DNA of 64,000 nt, taken from contig BAOK01000001.1 of assembly GCA_000509225.1 (NCBI GenBank), positions 2,012,245-2,076,244 of the forward strand, read 5' to 3'. The notes beneath the pieces are model-generated. The model saw only the letters and a list, made by a program, of their open reading frames with translations. It did not search any database and had not been told where the DNA came from. The translations under genes were made by a program, and so were the position numbers. The stretch is from Parvibaculaceae bacterium Mf 1.05b.01. Its GTDB lineage: Bacteria; Pseudomonadota; Alphaproteobacteria; Parvibaculales; Parvibaculaceae. Positions 34,988 to 43,622 of the stretch are shown one piece after another (position 1 is the stretch's first letter; the number at the start of each line of letters is the position of its first letter).

Positions 34988-35530
34988 ATGTCTACCTTCC
35001 GACCACCCCGTCGCGCCAGAGTGCCGTTGCCTGTTGCCAAACAGATTGCAGCGACCGCCCGAAATGTGTTCAAGGCGCGCGGGTTCCAGCAGGACCATAT
35101 TGTCCGCCATTGGCCGGAGATTGTGGGGGTATCCCTGTCTGGCCTCTCTATGCCGGAAAAGCTCGCGTTCCCGCGCACTAAGTCGAATGAAAGTCCCAGA
35201 CGGTCGGAGGGGGCTACCCTCACGGTGAGGGTCGATGGACCCGGGGCCCTGGAGTTTGCCCATCAGGAGCCGCAGATCCTTGAACGGATCAACTCCTATT
35301 ATGGCTACCAGGCGGTGACGCGGATCAAACTGGTGCAGGCGCCGCTCCCCCTGCCAAAACCCAATCGAAAACGGCAGATTGCCACATTGTCGCCTAGCCA
35401 AGAGGCGACTCTGCAATCGGAAACGGCGCAAATCCAGTCAGATGCACTCCGCGCCTCCCTGGAAGAGCTTGGACGCCGGGTGCTTGGCTCCCAGAAACGG
35501 CCCAACCGGCCGGGCACCAGACGGCGCTAA
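34988..35530 (+). CDS. DUF721 (DciA-like) protein
   Basis: 180-aa protein whose N-terminal domain matches DUF721: a basic helix, then FKARGFQQDHIVRHWPEIVG and TLTVRVDGPGALEFAHQEPQ (about residues 32-105), followed by a low-complexity basic tail. DciA proteins of this family load or recruit the replicative helicase DnaB in bacteria that lack DnaC/DnaI. Whether this short member does so is inference from the domain. The ATG at 34988 is preferred over one six codons upstream. The genes continue with dsbA and smc, an order common in alphaproteobacteria. Confidence 0.8.
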   Translation: MSTFRPPRRARVPLPVAKQIAATARNVFKARGFQQDHIVRHWPEIVGVSLSGLSMPEKLAFPRTKSNESPRRSEGATLTVRVDGPGALEFAHQEPQILERINSYYGYQAVTRIKLVQAPLPLPKPNRKRQIATLSPSQEATLQSETAQIQSDALRASLEELGRRVLGSQKRPNRPGTRRR

Positions 35531-35624
35531 GTCCCGATTCTCTGCCGTTTGCAAGCGAAAGGATCGGTTGAGAGACCGGACAAGAAGCCTATAATCACGC
35601 AACATCTAGTAGGGATATTTAAAA

Positions 35625-36299
35625 TTGGAACAAAATAAGCGCAATTTGCTGATCGGGGGCGGTGCCCTGCTGGTCCTCATTCTGGCGGCCTTCGCCTTCA
35701 TGAATTCCAACGGGAACGGGGCTGGCGCCGCGGCAACCGGCGACCCTGAGATAACCGACGCTTTGGCGGTCGCGGGACCAATGGGGGATTACACACTCGG
35801 TGCGGACGACGCGCCTGTCACGGTCTATGAATATGCGTCGCTTACCTGCAATCATTGTGCAGCGTTTCACCTGCAGAGCTTTCCGGAGATCAAAGAGAAA
35901 TATATTGAAACCGGAAAAGTGCGCTGGGTGATCCGGGCCTTCCCGTTTGATCCTGCCGCCACAGCCGCTGTGATGCTGGCCCGCTGCTCCGGCGAAGACC
36001 GTTATTACAAGTTCCTGGATGTTCTGTTTGAGCAACAACCACAATGGGCGTTCCAGGGAAATCCTGGGGAGAATCTTGAAGCCATCGCGAAGCAAGGTGG
36101 TTTTTCAGGTGAAGCCTATGAAGCGTGCATCCAGAACGAAGAGATTTTCGCACATGTAAGAGACGTCCAGGCGCGGGGCCAGGAAGTTCATGGCGTGCGT
36201 TCAACACCTTCCTTCTTTGTAAACGGCGAAAAAGTTGAAGGCGCGTTGCCATTCTCCGAATTCGAAGAGGTTTTGCTTAAGTACCTACCCGAATCGTGA
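35625..36299 (+). CDS. DsbA-family thiol:disulfide oxidoreductase
   Basis: 224-aa periplasmic protein, anchored or secreted by an N-terminal hydrophobic segment (LLIGGGALLVLILAAFAFM, about residues 8-26). The thioredoxin-fold domain has the redox motif CNHC in YASLTCNHCAAFH (about residues 71-83) and the cis-Pro loop RSTPSFFVNG, with typical insertion of helices between. Enzymes of this kind introduce disulfides into exported proteins. It starts with TTG at 35625 (AGGGAT upstream). It follows the DciA-like gene by 94 bases and precedes smc. Confidence 0.88.
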   Translation: MEQNKRNLLIGGGALLVLILAAFAFMNSNGNGAGAAATGDPEITDALAVAGPMGDYTLGADDAPVTVYEYASLTCNHCAAFHLQSFPEIKEKYIETGKVRWVIRAFPFDPAATAAVMLARCSGEDRYYKFLDVLFEQQPQWAFQGNPGENLEAIAKQGGFSGEAYEACIQNEEIFAHVRDVQARGQEVHGVRSTPSFFVNGEKVEGALPFSEFEEVLLKYLPES

Positions 36300-36419
36300 T
36301 CCATTGCTTTGAGGTTCTGACGGACCCTATTTAGCCACAGGGGGGCCCTTGTTAGTCATCGCAGGGGAGGTTCGTCAGATCGCAAAGGGGCTTAAACCAC
36401 TAATATAACGGACACTGTC

Positions 36420-39400
36420 TTGAAGTTCTCTCGTCTGCGTCTTTCTGGATTCAAATCATTTGTCGATACAACAGACCTGTTGATCGAACCTGGCCTTACG
36501 GGCGTTGTCGGCCCGAACGGGTGCGGCAAGTCCAACCTGTTGGAAGCCATGCGCTGGGTTATGGGCGAGAACTCGTTCAAAAACATGCGCGGGTCGGGCA
36601 TGGAAGACGTGATCTTCGCAGGGACCGCCGGACGTCCGGCGCGGAACAATGCGGAAGTTGTTCTGACGATCGACAATACAGATCGCAGTGCGCCAGCGGC
36701 CTATAACGAGTCAGATGTACTGGAAGTCTCACGACGTATTGAGAAAGACGCGGGCTCACAATATCGCATTAATGGCAAAGACGTTCGCGCACGCGATGTG
36801 CAGCTTCTATTTGCAGACGCCTCCACCGGCTCCCACTCCCCGGCACTGGTTCGCCAAGGACAAATTGGACAGCTGATTGCGTCTAAACCCGTGAACCGTC
36901 GCCGAATTCTGGAAGAAGCCGCTGGCATTACCGGCCTCCATACACGTCGTCATGAGGCGGAGTTGCGGCTCAAAGCTGCAGAGACAAATCTCACCCGTCT
37001 TGATGATGTGGTGGTGCAGATTGAAACGCAGCTGGCAGGCCTTAAGCGCCAGGCGCGGCAGGCAACGCGGTATCGGAACCTGTCCGGGCACATTCGTCGG
37101 GCAGAAGCCACTGTGCTTCACATGAAATGGGCAAACGCCACTGAAACACTTGGTGAAGAAGAAAAGCGACTGACGGAAACAGACGCACGGGTTGCGGAGC
37201 TGACCCAATTGGCGGCAGCGGCATCGACGGCACAGGCGCAGGCTTCAGAAAAATTGCCGGAATTGCGCGACGCTGAAGCCCATGCGGCTGCAGGTCTTCA
37301 TCGTCTGACTGTTGCCCGGGAGAATCTCGACGCAGAAGAAGCCCGCGCCAAAGAACAGGCCGCACAGCTTGTTGCCCGTCTTGAACAGATCACGCAGGAC
37401 ATTGCACGCGAACGTGAGCTTATGAGCGACACGAGTGAAGCTCTTGAGAAACTTGCTGCTGAAGAAGCTGAGCTCAAGTCCCAGGACGCTTCACAGGCTG
37501 AAGCGCATGAGGTGGCACGCACCAAAGTCACAGAGACAAGCGAAGCGCTGCAGACTCGGGAAAACGAGCTGGATACGCTTTCCCAGGAAGCTGCTGCTTT
37601 GGCAGCGGAACGTCAAAGCCTGGAGCGCTCTATTCAGCAAGGCGAGCAACGGATTGAAAAACTCGCCTCTCAGCTGAGCGATATTGCGACGGAGCGGGCA
37701 ACGCTCGCGGACGCAGAAGAAAAGAAAGCCGCGATTGCGCAACAAGGGGCAGAGCTCGAAGAAGCCATGGCCCGCGCTGAGGAAGCGGAGAAGGTCGCCC
37801 TTGCGGCTGAAGAAGCCCTGCGTGCAGCCCGCGCCGATGAAGCAGAAAAGCGCGAGCCTCTTCAAGGGGCAGAACGGGAACTTGAAGGCCTGTCAGCGGA
37901 AGCCAAAACACTGGCGGATATGCTGGCGGTTGATGAGGGTGGGCTGTGGCCACCGCTGATCGATGCCGTCACCGTCGAGCCAGGCTATGAGAAGGCCCTT
38001 GGTGCTGCGTTGGGGGATGACCTTTCCGTTCCTACAGACAGCGCCGCGCCGATCCACTGGGATCTTGTGGAAGCACACGGCGATGCAGCGCTTCCCGAAG
38101 CAGCGCGTCCTTTGTCATCTGTTGTCCGTGGACCGGCTGCCTTTGCCAGACGCCTTGGACAAATTGGTCTCGTTTCGGCTGAGCAAGGCAAAGCTCTGCA
38201 GGCTCAGTTGAAGCCAGGTCAACGTTTGGTCTCTGTTGCAGGTGATTTGTGGCGCTGGGACGGGTACACAGCTGCGGCCGATGCACCAACCTCTGCTGCG
38301 AAACGCCTTGAGCAACGCAACCGTCTTGCGGATCTCGAAGCAGAGATAGAAACCGCGCGCGCCACCATGCGGGATCTGCGTGATGCCTATGAAGCAGCAC
38401 GCGTCAAAGTAGAAGAGGCAGCCTCGCGCGAGCGGGAAAGCCGGCAGGCTCTCAGGGAAGCGCAATCCGCAGAAGCCAATCTCCGCAAAGCTCTTAGCGA
38501 TGCAGAACGGCAGGCATCTGCGCAGCTGAACCGTTTGGCTGCTTTGACAGAAGCTGAAGAGCGTCTTACCGGTGACCTCACAGATGTAAAACGCGCATTG
38601 GAAGAAAGCCGCGCCTCTTTTGAAGGTTTGCGGCCGGGCGATGAGCTTCAGGAGCGGGTCAATGCCGCCCGTGAAGATGTTGGCAAACTGCGTCTTGCTC
38701 TGTCGGAAGCTCGCGCGGCGCTCGAAGGTCTTAACCGCGACGCGCAGGCACGTCAGCGCCGCCTGCAAGCCATTGGTGAGGAACGGTCCGCCTGGGAATT
38801 GCGCTCTACCAATGCAACACGCCAAATCGAGACGCTTGAAACACGCAATACCGAGACAGCGGCTCAAGTGGAGGAACTGAAGAAGGTTCCAGCCCAGATT
38901 GAAGAGAAGCGCGGTGCGCTCCTCACGCAAATCTCAGAGGCGGAAGCGACCCGTACACAAGCTGCAGATGCACTTGCCGCTGCAGAGAACAATCTTGCCG
39001 AATGCGACAAGATTGCGCGCGAAACCCAAACGGCTTTGTCTGGGGCTCGGGAAGATCGTGCTCGGATCGATGGCCTGGTTGACGGCGCTCGGGAACGCAA
39101 ATCTGACGCAGAGGCCCGCATCCGGGAAGTATTGGAATGCGAGCCCGAAGATGCACTTGCCCTCGTTGAACTCAAAGAGGGCGATGAACTGCCAGATCTT
39201 GAGCAGATTGAGACCAAGCTAGAAAAACTGAAGCGTGAGCGGGAAAATCTCGGCGGCGTAAACCTTCGCGCAGACGAAGAAGCCCAGGAGCTCACCGAAC
39301 AACTCGATACGATGATGCGCGAGCGCGAAGACCTGGAAGCTGCGATTGCGCGGCTTCGTCAGGGCATCTCCAGTCTCAACAAAGAAGGGCGCCAGCGGAT

Positions 39401-39875
39401 GCTGGAAGCCTTTGATACGGTGAATGAAAACTTCACCCGGCTCTTTACTCACCTCTTTGGCGGCGGCACAGCCCATCTGAAGCTCACAGAATCAGATGAT
39501 CCTCTGGAAGCGGGCCTGGAAATCATGGCCCGGCCTCCTGGCAAACGCCTTCAGGTCATGTCGCTGCTCTCCGGTGGTGAGCAGGCTCTGACCGCGATGT
39601 CGCTGATTTTCGCCGTCTTCCTGACCAACCCCTCACCGATTTGCGTCCTCGATGAGGTCGACGCACCGCTTGATGACGCAAATGTCGAGCGTTTCTGCGA
39701 TTTGATGGAAGAAATGGTGCGAACAACCGATACACGCTTCCTGATCATCACTCACCACGCCCTCTCCATGGCGCGTATGAGCCGCCTCTTCGGCGTAACC
39801 ATGCAGGAACGCGGTGTATCGACCCTCGTGTCGGTTGATCTGGAAGCTGCAGAGCGCATTCGCGAGGCTGTTTAG
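36420..39875 (+). CDS. smc: Chromosome segregation protein SMC
   Basis: ATPase of the SMC-ScpAB condensin, which organises and separates chromosomes. The 1151 aa have the full architecture: N-terminal ATP-binding domain with VVGPNGCGKSNLLEAMRW (Walker A, about residues 27-44), LVRQGQIGQ, two long coiled-coil arms rich in Ala, Glu and Arg (about residues 170-500 and 640-990), a hinge near residues 505-620 (LWPPLIDAVTVEPGYEKALG), and a C-terminal domain with LLSGGEQALTAMSLIFAVF (ABC signature) and ICVLDEVDAPLDD (Walker B). It starts with TTG at 36420. Partner genes scpA and scpB are not in the window. Confidence 0.97.
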   Translation: MKFSRLRLSGFKSFVDTTDLLIEPGLTGVVGPNGCGKSNLLEAMRWVMGENSFKNMRGSGMEDVIFAGTAGRPARNNAEVVLTIDNTDRSAPAAYNESDVLEVSRRIEKDAGSQYRINGKDVRARDVQLLFADASTGSHSPALVRQGQIGQLIASKPVNRRRILEEAAGITGLHTRRHEAELRLKAAETNLTRLDDVVVQIETQLAGLKRQARQATRYRNLSGHIRRAEATVLHMKWANATETLGEEEKRLTETDARVAELTQLAAAASTAQAQASEKLPELRDAEAHAAAGLHRLTVARENLDAEEARAKEQAAQLVARLEQITQDIARERELMSDTSEALEKLAAEEAELKSQDASQAEAHEVARTKVTETSEALQTRENELDTLSQEAAALAAERQSLERSIQQGEQRIEKLASQLSDIATERATLADAEEKKAAIAQQGAELEEAMARAEEAEKVALAAEEALRAARADEAEKREPLQGAERELEGLSAEAKTLADMLAVDEGGLWPPLIDAVTVEPGYEKALGAALGDDLSVPTDSAAPIHWDLVEAHGDAALPEAARPLSSVVRGPAAFARRLGQIGLVSAEQGKALQAQLKPGQRLVSVAGDLWRWDGYTAAADAPTSAAKRLEQRNRLADLEAEIETARATMRDLRDAYEAARVKVEEAASRERESRQALREAQSAEANLRKALSDAERQASAQLNRLAALTEAEERLTGDLTDVKRALEESRASFEGLRPGDELQERVNAAREDVGKLRLALSEARAALEGLNRDAQARQRRLQAIGEERSAWELRSTNATRQIETLETRNTETAAQVEELKKVPAQIEEKRGALLTQISEAEATRTQAADALAAAENNLAECDKIARETQTALSGAREDRARIDGLVDGARERKSDAEARIREVLECEPEDALALVELKEGDELPDLEQIETKLEKLKRERENLGGVNLRADEEAQELTEQLDTMMREREDLEAAIARLRQGISSLNKEGRQRMLEAFDTVNENFTRLFTHLFGGGTAHLKLTESDDPLEAGLEIMARPPGKRLQVMSLLSGGEQALTAMSLIFAVFLTNPSPICVLDEVDAPLDDANVERFCDLMEEMVRTTDTRFLIITHHALSMARMSRLFGVTMQERGVSTLVSVDLEAAERIREAV

Positions 39876-40029
39876 ACCTTTCCAGGGCCATTCAGACGAC
39901 CTTATTCGGTGCTTGGCTCCCTCTGGCGTTTCATAGGGAATCAGGGCGCCTGGGAGGCCAATTGACGCACCTGCGAAAAGCTCTGATTTGCTGTTGTTTT
40001 TCAAGCACTTGGGGGCCTCTCAGACTTCC

Positions 40030-40058
40030 TTGACAGGGTTCGGGTGCCCAAGTAGGGT
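40030..40058 (+). promoter_or_regulatory. Predicted promoter of the F0 ATP synthase operon
   Basis: TTGACA (40030-40035) and TAGGGT (40053-40058) are separated by 17 bases. The -35 box is perfect and the -10 box has 4 of 6 consensus bases. It is about 70 bases upstream of the atpI start, in the gap after smc, and would give the operon a promoter independent of smc. Confidence 0.55.
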
Positions 40059-40130
40059 GCGCCCGGCTTGAGGCGAAATTCTGCAGTTTTGCAGGGGTTT
40101 CGTGAGGAACGCGGAGGTTCGGTCGGTGCC

Positions 40131-40517
40131 ATGAAGACCCCGACAGAACGTAACGGCGATACAGGCGACGTGAGTGCGGACAATAAGTCTGATCTTGCGG
40201 CGCTCGACGCCAAAATCCGCGCCCACACGAAAGCCCATCGGCAGAAAAACCCCGAGCCGGCCGAGACTGGAAGACGAAGTACCGCCATCGGCATGGCATT
40301 TAGACTTTCGACCGAAATGGTTGCAGGGCTGGTTGCCGGGGGCGTTATCGGATGGATCATTGATGATCTGTTGGGCACAAAGCCGTGGGGCTTGCTCACC
40401 TTCTTCTTCCTAGGAATGGCCGCAGGAATTTTAAATGTGTTTCGCACGGCCCAGAAACTGGCGGCCGATGCAGCGGAACAGATGGGCAAGTCGGACGATC
40501 TGTCCGGTGACAAGTAA
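40131..40517 (+). CDS. atpI: ATP synthase protein I (AtpI)
   Basis: 128-aa small membrane protein encoded at the head of F0 operons; it assists assembly of the c-ring and is not part of the finished enzyme. Two membrane spans occur near residues 57-75 (MVAGLVAGGVIGWIIDDL) and 80-98 (LLTFFFLGMAAGILNVF), preceded by a charged N-terminal region (DAKIRAHTKAHRQ). I start at the ATG at 40131; the open frame reaches 40068 but those codons are upstream of the likely start. Its stop is 11 bases before the atpB GTG. Confidence 0.85.
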   Translation: MKTPTERNGDTGDVSADNKSDLAALDAKIRAHTKAHRQKNPEPAETGRRSTAIGMAFRLSTEMVAGLVAGGVIGWIIDDLLGTKPWGLLTFFFLGMAAGILNVFRTAQKLAADAAEQMGKSDDLSGDK

Positions 40518-40528
40518 GGGCAAATAGC

Positions 40529-41305
40529 GTGTCAGCAGCAGACCAAGAAAGCGGCGGCCTCGGCATTGATCCGATGCACCAGTTTGAAGTGACGCCGATT
40601 ATTCCAATCCATTTCGGTGGCATTGACGCGTCTTTCACCAACGCCTCTATGTGGATGGTGTTTGCAGCGATCGGTATTATCAGCCTGACTGTGTTCGCCA
40701 TGAGCGGACGTGCCATGGTGCCGGGTCGCTGGCAATCAATTGCAGAGCTTTCCTACGAATTCGTTGCAAATATGGTGCGCGACAATGTGGGCAAAGCGGG
40801 TCAGAGCTACTTCCCCTTCATTTTCACGCTTTTCATGTTTGTGCTCTTCTCAAACATGCTGGGCATGCTTCCCTACTCTTTCACCACCACCAGCCACATC
40901 ATTGTGACGTTTGCGCTGGCGCTCTTCATCTTCATCGGTGTAACGCTTATTGGTGTTGTGAAGCATGGCTTCCACTTCCTCTCACTCTTCGTGCCGAAAG
41001 GCCTGCCGGCTGTTCTGTTGCCGCTGATTGTTGTGATTGAAGTTATTTCCTATCTCTCCCGCCCGATCAGCCTTTCTGTTCGTCTCTTCGCCAACATGAT
41101 GGCCGGACATACGATGCTGAAAGTGTTCGCGGGATTTGTGATCGGCTTTCTTGGCGCCGGGGGCCTGTTTACAGGTCTTGCGATTGCGCCGATCGCCTTC
41201 ATGGTGGCCTTTACCGGTCTCGAAATTCTGGTGGCATTCCTGCAAGCCTATGTGTTTGCCATCCTTACCTGCATCTATCTCAATGACGCGTTGCACTTAC
41301 ACTAG
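40529..41305 (+). CDS. atpB: ATP synthase F0 subunit a
   Basis: Membrane subunit that forms the proton half-channels with the c-ring. The 258 aa contain five to six spans. The essential arginine lies in ISLSVRLFANMMAGHTML (about residues 184-201), and EILVAFLQAYVFAILTCIYL near the C terminus holds the conserved Glu-Gln helix. HFGGIDASFTNASMW opens the protein, as in alphaproteobacterial homologues. The start is GTG at 40529. It is in the operon atpI-atpB-atpE-atpF'-atpF; atpE follows after a 113-base gap. Confidence 0.96.
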   Translation: MSAADQESGGLGIDPMHQFEVTPIIPIHFGGIDASFTNASMWMVFAAIGIISLTVFAMSGRAMVPGRWQSIAELSYEFVANMVRDNVGKAGQSYFPFIFTLFMFVLFSNMLGMLPYSFTTTSHIIVTFALALFIFIGVTLIGVVKHGFHFLSLFVPKGLPAVLLPLIVVIEVISYLSRPISLSVRLFANMMAGHTMLKVFAGFVIGFLGAGGLFTGLAIAPIAFMVAFTGLEILVAFLQAYVFAILTCIYLNDALHLH

Positions 41306-41418
41306 GGCTTTGGCACCAAGGAACAGCGCGTATTCACTTTTTGAACGGGGCTTTGTGCCCCATAAGTTAACTGAAAGAGGGCCGGGACAATCCGGACCCG
41401 CATTACGGAGACACGGAC

Positions 41419-41646
41419 ATGGAACCTGAAGCAGCAAAGCTCATTGGCGCTGGTATCGCTTGTATCGCCCTTGCAGGCGCTGGTGTTGGCATCGGCCACA
41501 TCTTTGGTAACTACCTGGCAGGCGCACTGCGGAACCCAGCTGCTGCACCAGCACAGTTCCCTAACCTGCTTCTGGGCTTCGCCCTTGCTGAAGCAACAGG
41601 CCTCTTCGGTCTTGTTGTTGCACTGATCCTGCTCTTCGTTCTTTAA
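41419..41646 (+). CDS. atpE: ATP synthase F0 subunit c
   Basis: 75-aa proteolipid, the rotor ring subunit. It consists of two membrane helices: [20 protein letters not shown] (about residues 6-25) and [20 protein letters not shown] (about residues 50-69), joined by the polar loop RNPA. The proton-binding carboxylate is the Glu in LAEATG. The gene needs much higher expression than its neighbours; GGAG lies 9 bases before the ATG, and stem-loops follow at 41679-41740. Confidence 0.97.
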   Translation: MEPEAAKLIGAGIACIALAGAGVGIGHIFGNYLAGALRNPAAAPAQFPNLLLGFALAEATGLFGLVVALILLFVL

Positions 41647-41678
41647 GTAGACCTCGAAGACAGTCCTCTTTCGCATGT

Positions 41679-41740
41679 CACCGGTGGCTTTCGGGTCACC
41701 GGTGTCCGCGAAACGCCTCAATGCCTTCCTTCAAGGAAGG
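41679..41740 (+). other. Intercistronic stem-loop structures after atpE
   Basis: Two copies of the palindrome CACCGGTG (41679-41686 and 41697-41704) can pair with each other around a ten-base loop, and CCTTCCTT-c-AAGGAAGG (41724-41740) forms a second hairpin. There is no run of T after them, so they are not terminators. In the gap between atpE and atpF' they may protect the 3' end of the atpE part of the mRNA. Confidence 0.5.
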
Positions 41741-41766
41741 ATGATTGAGTCTCAGGAGACAGGCAT

Positions 41767-42246
41767 ATGCCTCAGTTAGATTTTGCCACCTTCGCGCCTC
41801 AGCTCATTTGGTTGACGCTCGTCTTTGGCGTTCTCTACCTCGTCATGGCGCGGGTCGCCCTGCCGCGGATTGCGACCGTTATTGAAGAACGCCGCGACCG
41901 TGTTGCAGACGATCTCGACACGGCTGCTCAGCTCAAAAGCGATACAGATGACGCCATCGCGTCCTACGAAACCGCTCTGGCTGAAGCCCGCACCAAAGCT
42001 CATTCGATTGCGCAGGAAACGCGGGATCGCCTGACAGCGGAAACAGACGCGCACCGCGCCGACCTGGAAGGTCAGCTGGCCGCGCGCATCGCAGATGCTG
42101 AAAAACGGATTGATGCCACGAAAACCCAGGCGCTCACCAACGTTCGGGACGTGGCGGTTGATGTTGCCGATGCAATCACACAGCAATTGCTGGGCGATAG
42201 CGATCGGGCGGCTGCAGAACGCGCCGTCGACGGCGAACTCACTTAA
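41767..42246 (+). CDS. atpG: ATP synthase F0 subunit b'
   Basis: 159-aa peripheral stalk subunit of the b' type, found where two different b subunits form the stator (alphaproteobacteria and photosynthetic organisms). One N-terminal membrane span (FAPQLIWLTLVFGVLYLVMA, about residues 8-27) is followed by a long charged coiled coil (VADDLDTAAQLKSDTDDAIA and on). The name varies between atpG, atpF2 and atpX. It starts at the ATG at 41767 after AGGAGA. atpF follows 14 bases later. Confidence 0.93.
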   Translation: MPQLDFATFAPQLIWLTLVFGVLYLVMARVALPRIATVIEERRDRVADDLDTAAQLKSDTDDAIASYETALAEARTKAHSIAQETRDRLTAETDAHRADLEGQLAARIADAEKRIDATKTQALTNVRDVAVDVADAITQQLLGDSDRAAAERAVDGELT

Positions 42247-42260
42247 GGGGATCTAGACAG

Positions 42261-42746
42261 ATGCTACAAGATGCAAATTTCTGGGTTCTAGTGAGCTTCA
42301 GTATCTTTGTGGGCCTGCTTTTCTATTTCGGCGTTCCCGGAATGGTGACAGCTGCACTCGATAAGAGAGCCGACGACATCAAGAACGAGCTCGATGAAGC
42401 CCGCAAGCTCCGCGAAGAAGCACAACAGGTTCTTGCCAGCTATCAGCGCAAACAGCGCGACGCTGAAAAAGAAGCCGAAGCCATTGTCGAACAGGCACGG
42501 GCAGAAGCTGAGCGCCTCGCTGTCGAGACCAAGGAAAACCTGGCTCAACAGGTGGAACGTCGGACGCAGTTGGCCGAAGACAAGATTGGCCAGGCAGAAG
42601 CGCAGGCCCTTCAGGAAGTGCGCGCTGTGGCTGCTGACATTGCTGTCTCTGCTGCTCGCAAGATCATTGAAGAGAAACTTGATGGCGACCAGGCCGCCCA
42701 GTTGGTTGATAAATCAATTGCTGAGGTTAAAGACAAGCTGCACTAA
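42261..42746 (+). CDS. atpF: ATP synthase F0 subunit b
   Basis: 161-aa stator subunit with a membrane span (FWVLVSFSIFVGLLFYFGVP, about residues 7-26) and a long alanine/glutamate/arginine-rich coiled coil (REEAQQVLASYQRKQRDAEK and on). It pairs with b' in the peripheral stalk linking F0 to F1. Last gene of the operon; a strong terminator follows 20 bases after the stop. The F1 genes are elsewhere, as usual in this class. Confidence 0.95.
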   Translation: MLQDANFWVLVSFSIFVGLLFYFGVPGMVTAALDKRADDIKNELDEARKLREEAQQVLASYQRKQRDAEKEAEAIVEQARAEAERLAVETKENLAQQVERRTQLAEDKIGQAEAQALQEVRAVAADIAVSAARKIIEEKLDGDQAAQLVDKSIAEVKDKLH

Positions 42747-42765
42747 GCTCTGTCACCAAAATCAG

Positions 42766-42803
42766 AAAACCCCGCGTGGCTTCAAGCTCCGCGGGGTTTT
42801 TTT
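42766..42803 (+). terminator. Rho-independent terminator of the F0 operon
   Basis: AACCCCGCG (from 42768) pairs with CGCGGGGTT (ending near 42798) around a loop of about 12 bases, followed by a run of seven T. It lies 20 bases after the atpF stop on the plus strand. Confidence 0.92.
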
Positions 42804-42867
42804 GTGATTTCAGTAGGCTTGAGCAGCTTTGGTGGTTTCAGGACAAATCGTCGGAACTAAGCTCTGA

Positions 42868-42954
42868 TGTCATCCCGCACTTGATGCGGGATCCATAAGG
42901 CCCATCGCCAGGCACCAACTCAACATGGACCCCGGATCAGGTCCGGGGTGACAG
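42868..42954. repeat. MITE-like double-hairpin repeat, copy 2
   Basis: First hairpin ATCCCGCA / TGCGGGAT around CTTGA, second ACCCCGGA / TCCGGGGT around TCAGG, bounded by TGTCA at the left and TGACA at the right. This is the layout of the element at 27163-27242, with the same loop sequence but changed stems, so both arms have co-varied. It lies downstream of the F0 operon terminator. Confidence 0.75.
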
Positions 42955-42984
42955 GCCTGGGAAATCGCGAAGACAGCGCATAAC

Positions 42985-43548
42985 TCACGCAGCCTCAATG
43001 CTGAGTTCCGGCCAGAACTGTTTCCAGCGGGCGCACTTTTCATCGTAGCGCTCTTTGACGAAGTTCCCTGCCCGGTTGGGACGGATGCGCATCGCGGCCA
43101 TGTCCGCGAGGCCGGGCACGTAGAAGCGTCTGCCGCCACTCTTCAGCGGTTGAATGGCGACCATATTGCCAATGGCAAGGAAGCGATCAATGCCCTCGCA
43201 GGAGGTCTTCAATGGCGGATAGGAGATGTTGTGCTTCTCTTCGTACCAGAGATGAACCCGGGCCTGATTCCTGAACTCAATATCGACACCGAGATCTGCA
43301 TAGAGCGCTTCTGCCCGCTTGATCACCACATCTTCTGCCTCCCAGGATGTGTCAGCCTCAAAATAGAAGATGTCATAGTCTTTGATGCCGTGGGTGAGCG
43401 GCCGGTCGGTTGCCACATTCCAGACCGTCTGGAATAGGCTGCCTGAGACCAGCCAGGCATCGTCGAGCCCCAGTTCTGGAAGGCGCTCAAGGATCACATT
43501 GTTGTTCTCGTTCCGGCAGGCAATCTCCAGAAACTCAGCTTCAGTCAC
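42985..43548 (-). CDS. Nucleotidyltransferase-like protein (COG3575)
   Basis: 187-aa leftward gene. The nucleotidyltransferase-like core is LVSGSLFQTVWNVATDRPLTHGIKDYDIFYFEADTS, written here in parts: LVSGSLFQTVWN, then IKDYDIFYFEAD, with the DYD-type acidic pair near residues 59-61, and GRRFYVPGLADMAAMRIRPN later. The family is uncharacterised. The start is the GTG at 43548 (GGGGG upstream); a further ATG at 43599 would start inside the terminator of the preceding gene. It lies between that terminator and the MITE-like repeat, so it must use a promoter within about 20 bases or rely on read-through. Confidence 0.75.
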   Translation of the reverse strand: MTEAEFLEIACRNENNNVILERLPELGLDDAWLVSGSLFQTVWNVATDRPLTHGIKDYDIFYFEADTSWEAEDVVIKRAEALYADLGVDIEFRNQARVHLWYEEKHNISYPPLKTSCEGIDRFLAIGNMVAIQPLKSGGRRFYVPGLADMAAMRIRPNRAGNFVKERYDEKCARWKQFWPELSIEAA

Positions 43549-43560
43549 ACGACCCCCACG

Positions 43561-43592
43561 AAAAAGGCACCTCCCGGGAATGAGAGGTGCCT
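43561..43592 (-). terminator. Rho-independent terminator of the serine hydrolase gene
   Basis: On the minus strand AGGCACCTC (43584-43592) pairs with GAGGTGCCT (43565-43573) around a ten-base loop, followed by TTTTT. It lies about 30 bases after the stop of the leftward serine hydrolase gene and close to the GTG of the next gene. Confidence 0.85.
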
Positions 43593-43622
43593 GATCCACG
43601 TTATGCGATTCGGTCAGCCCAA

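Noticed and set aside
34910-35431. N-terminal extension of the mutY frame
   Set aside because: It is antisense to the DUF721 gene; MutY family length and the GTG with AAGGA at 34909 support the shorter protein.
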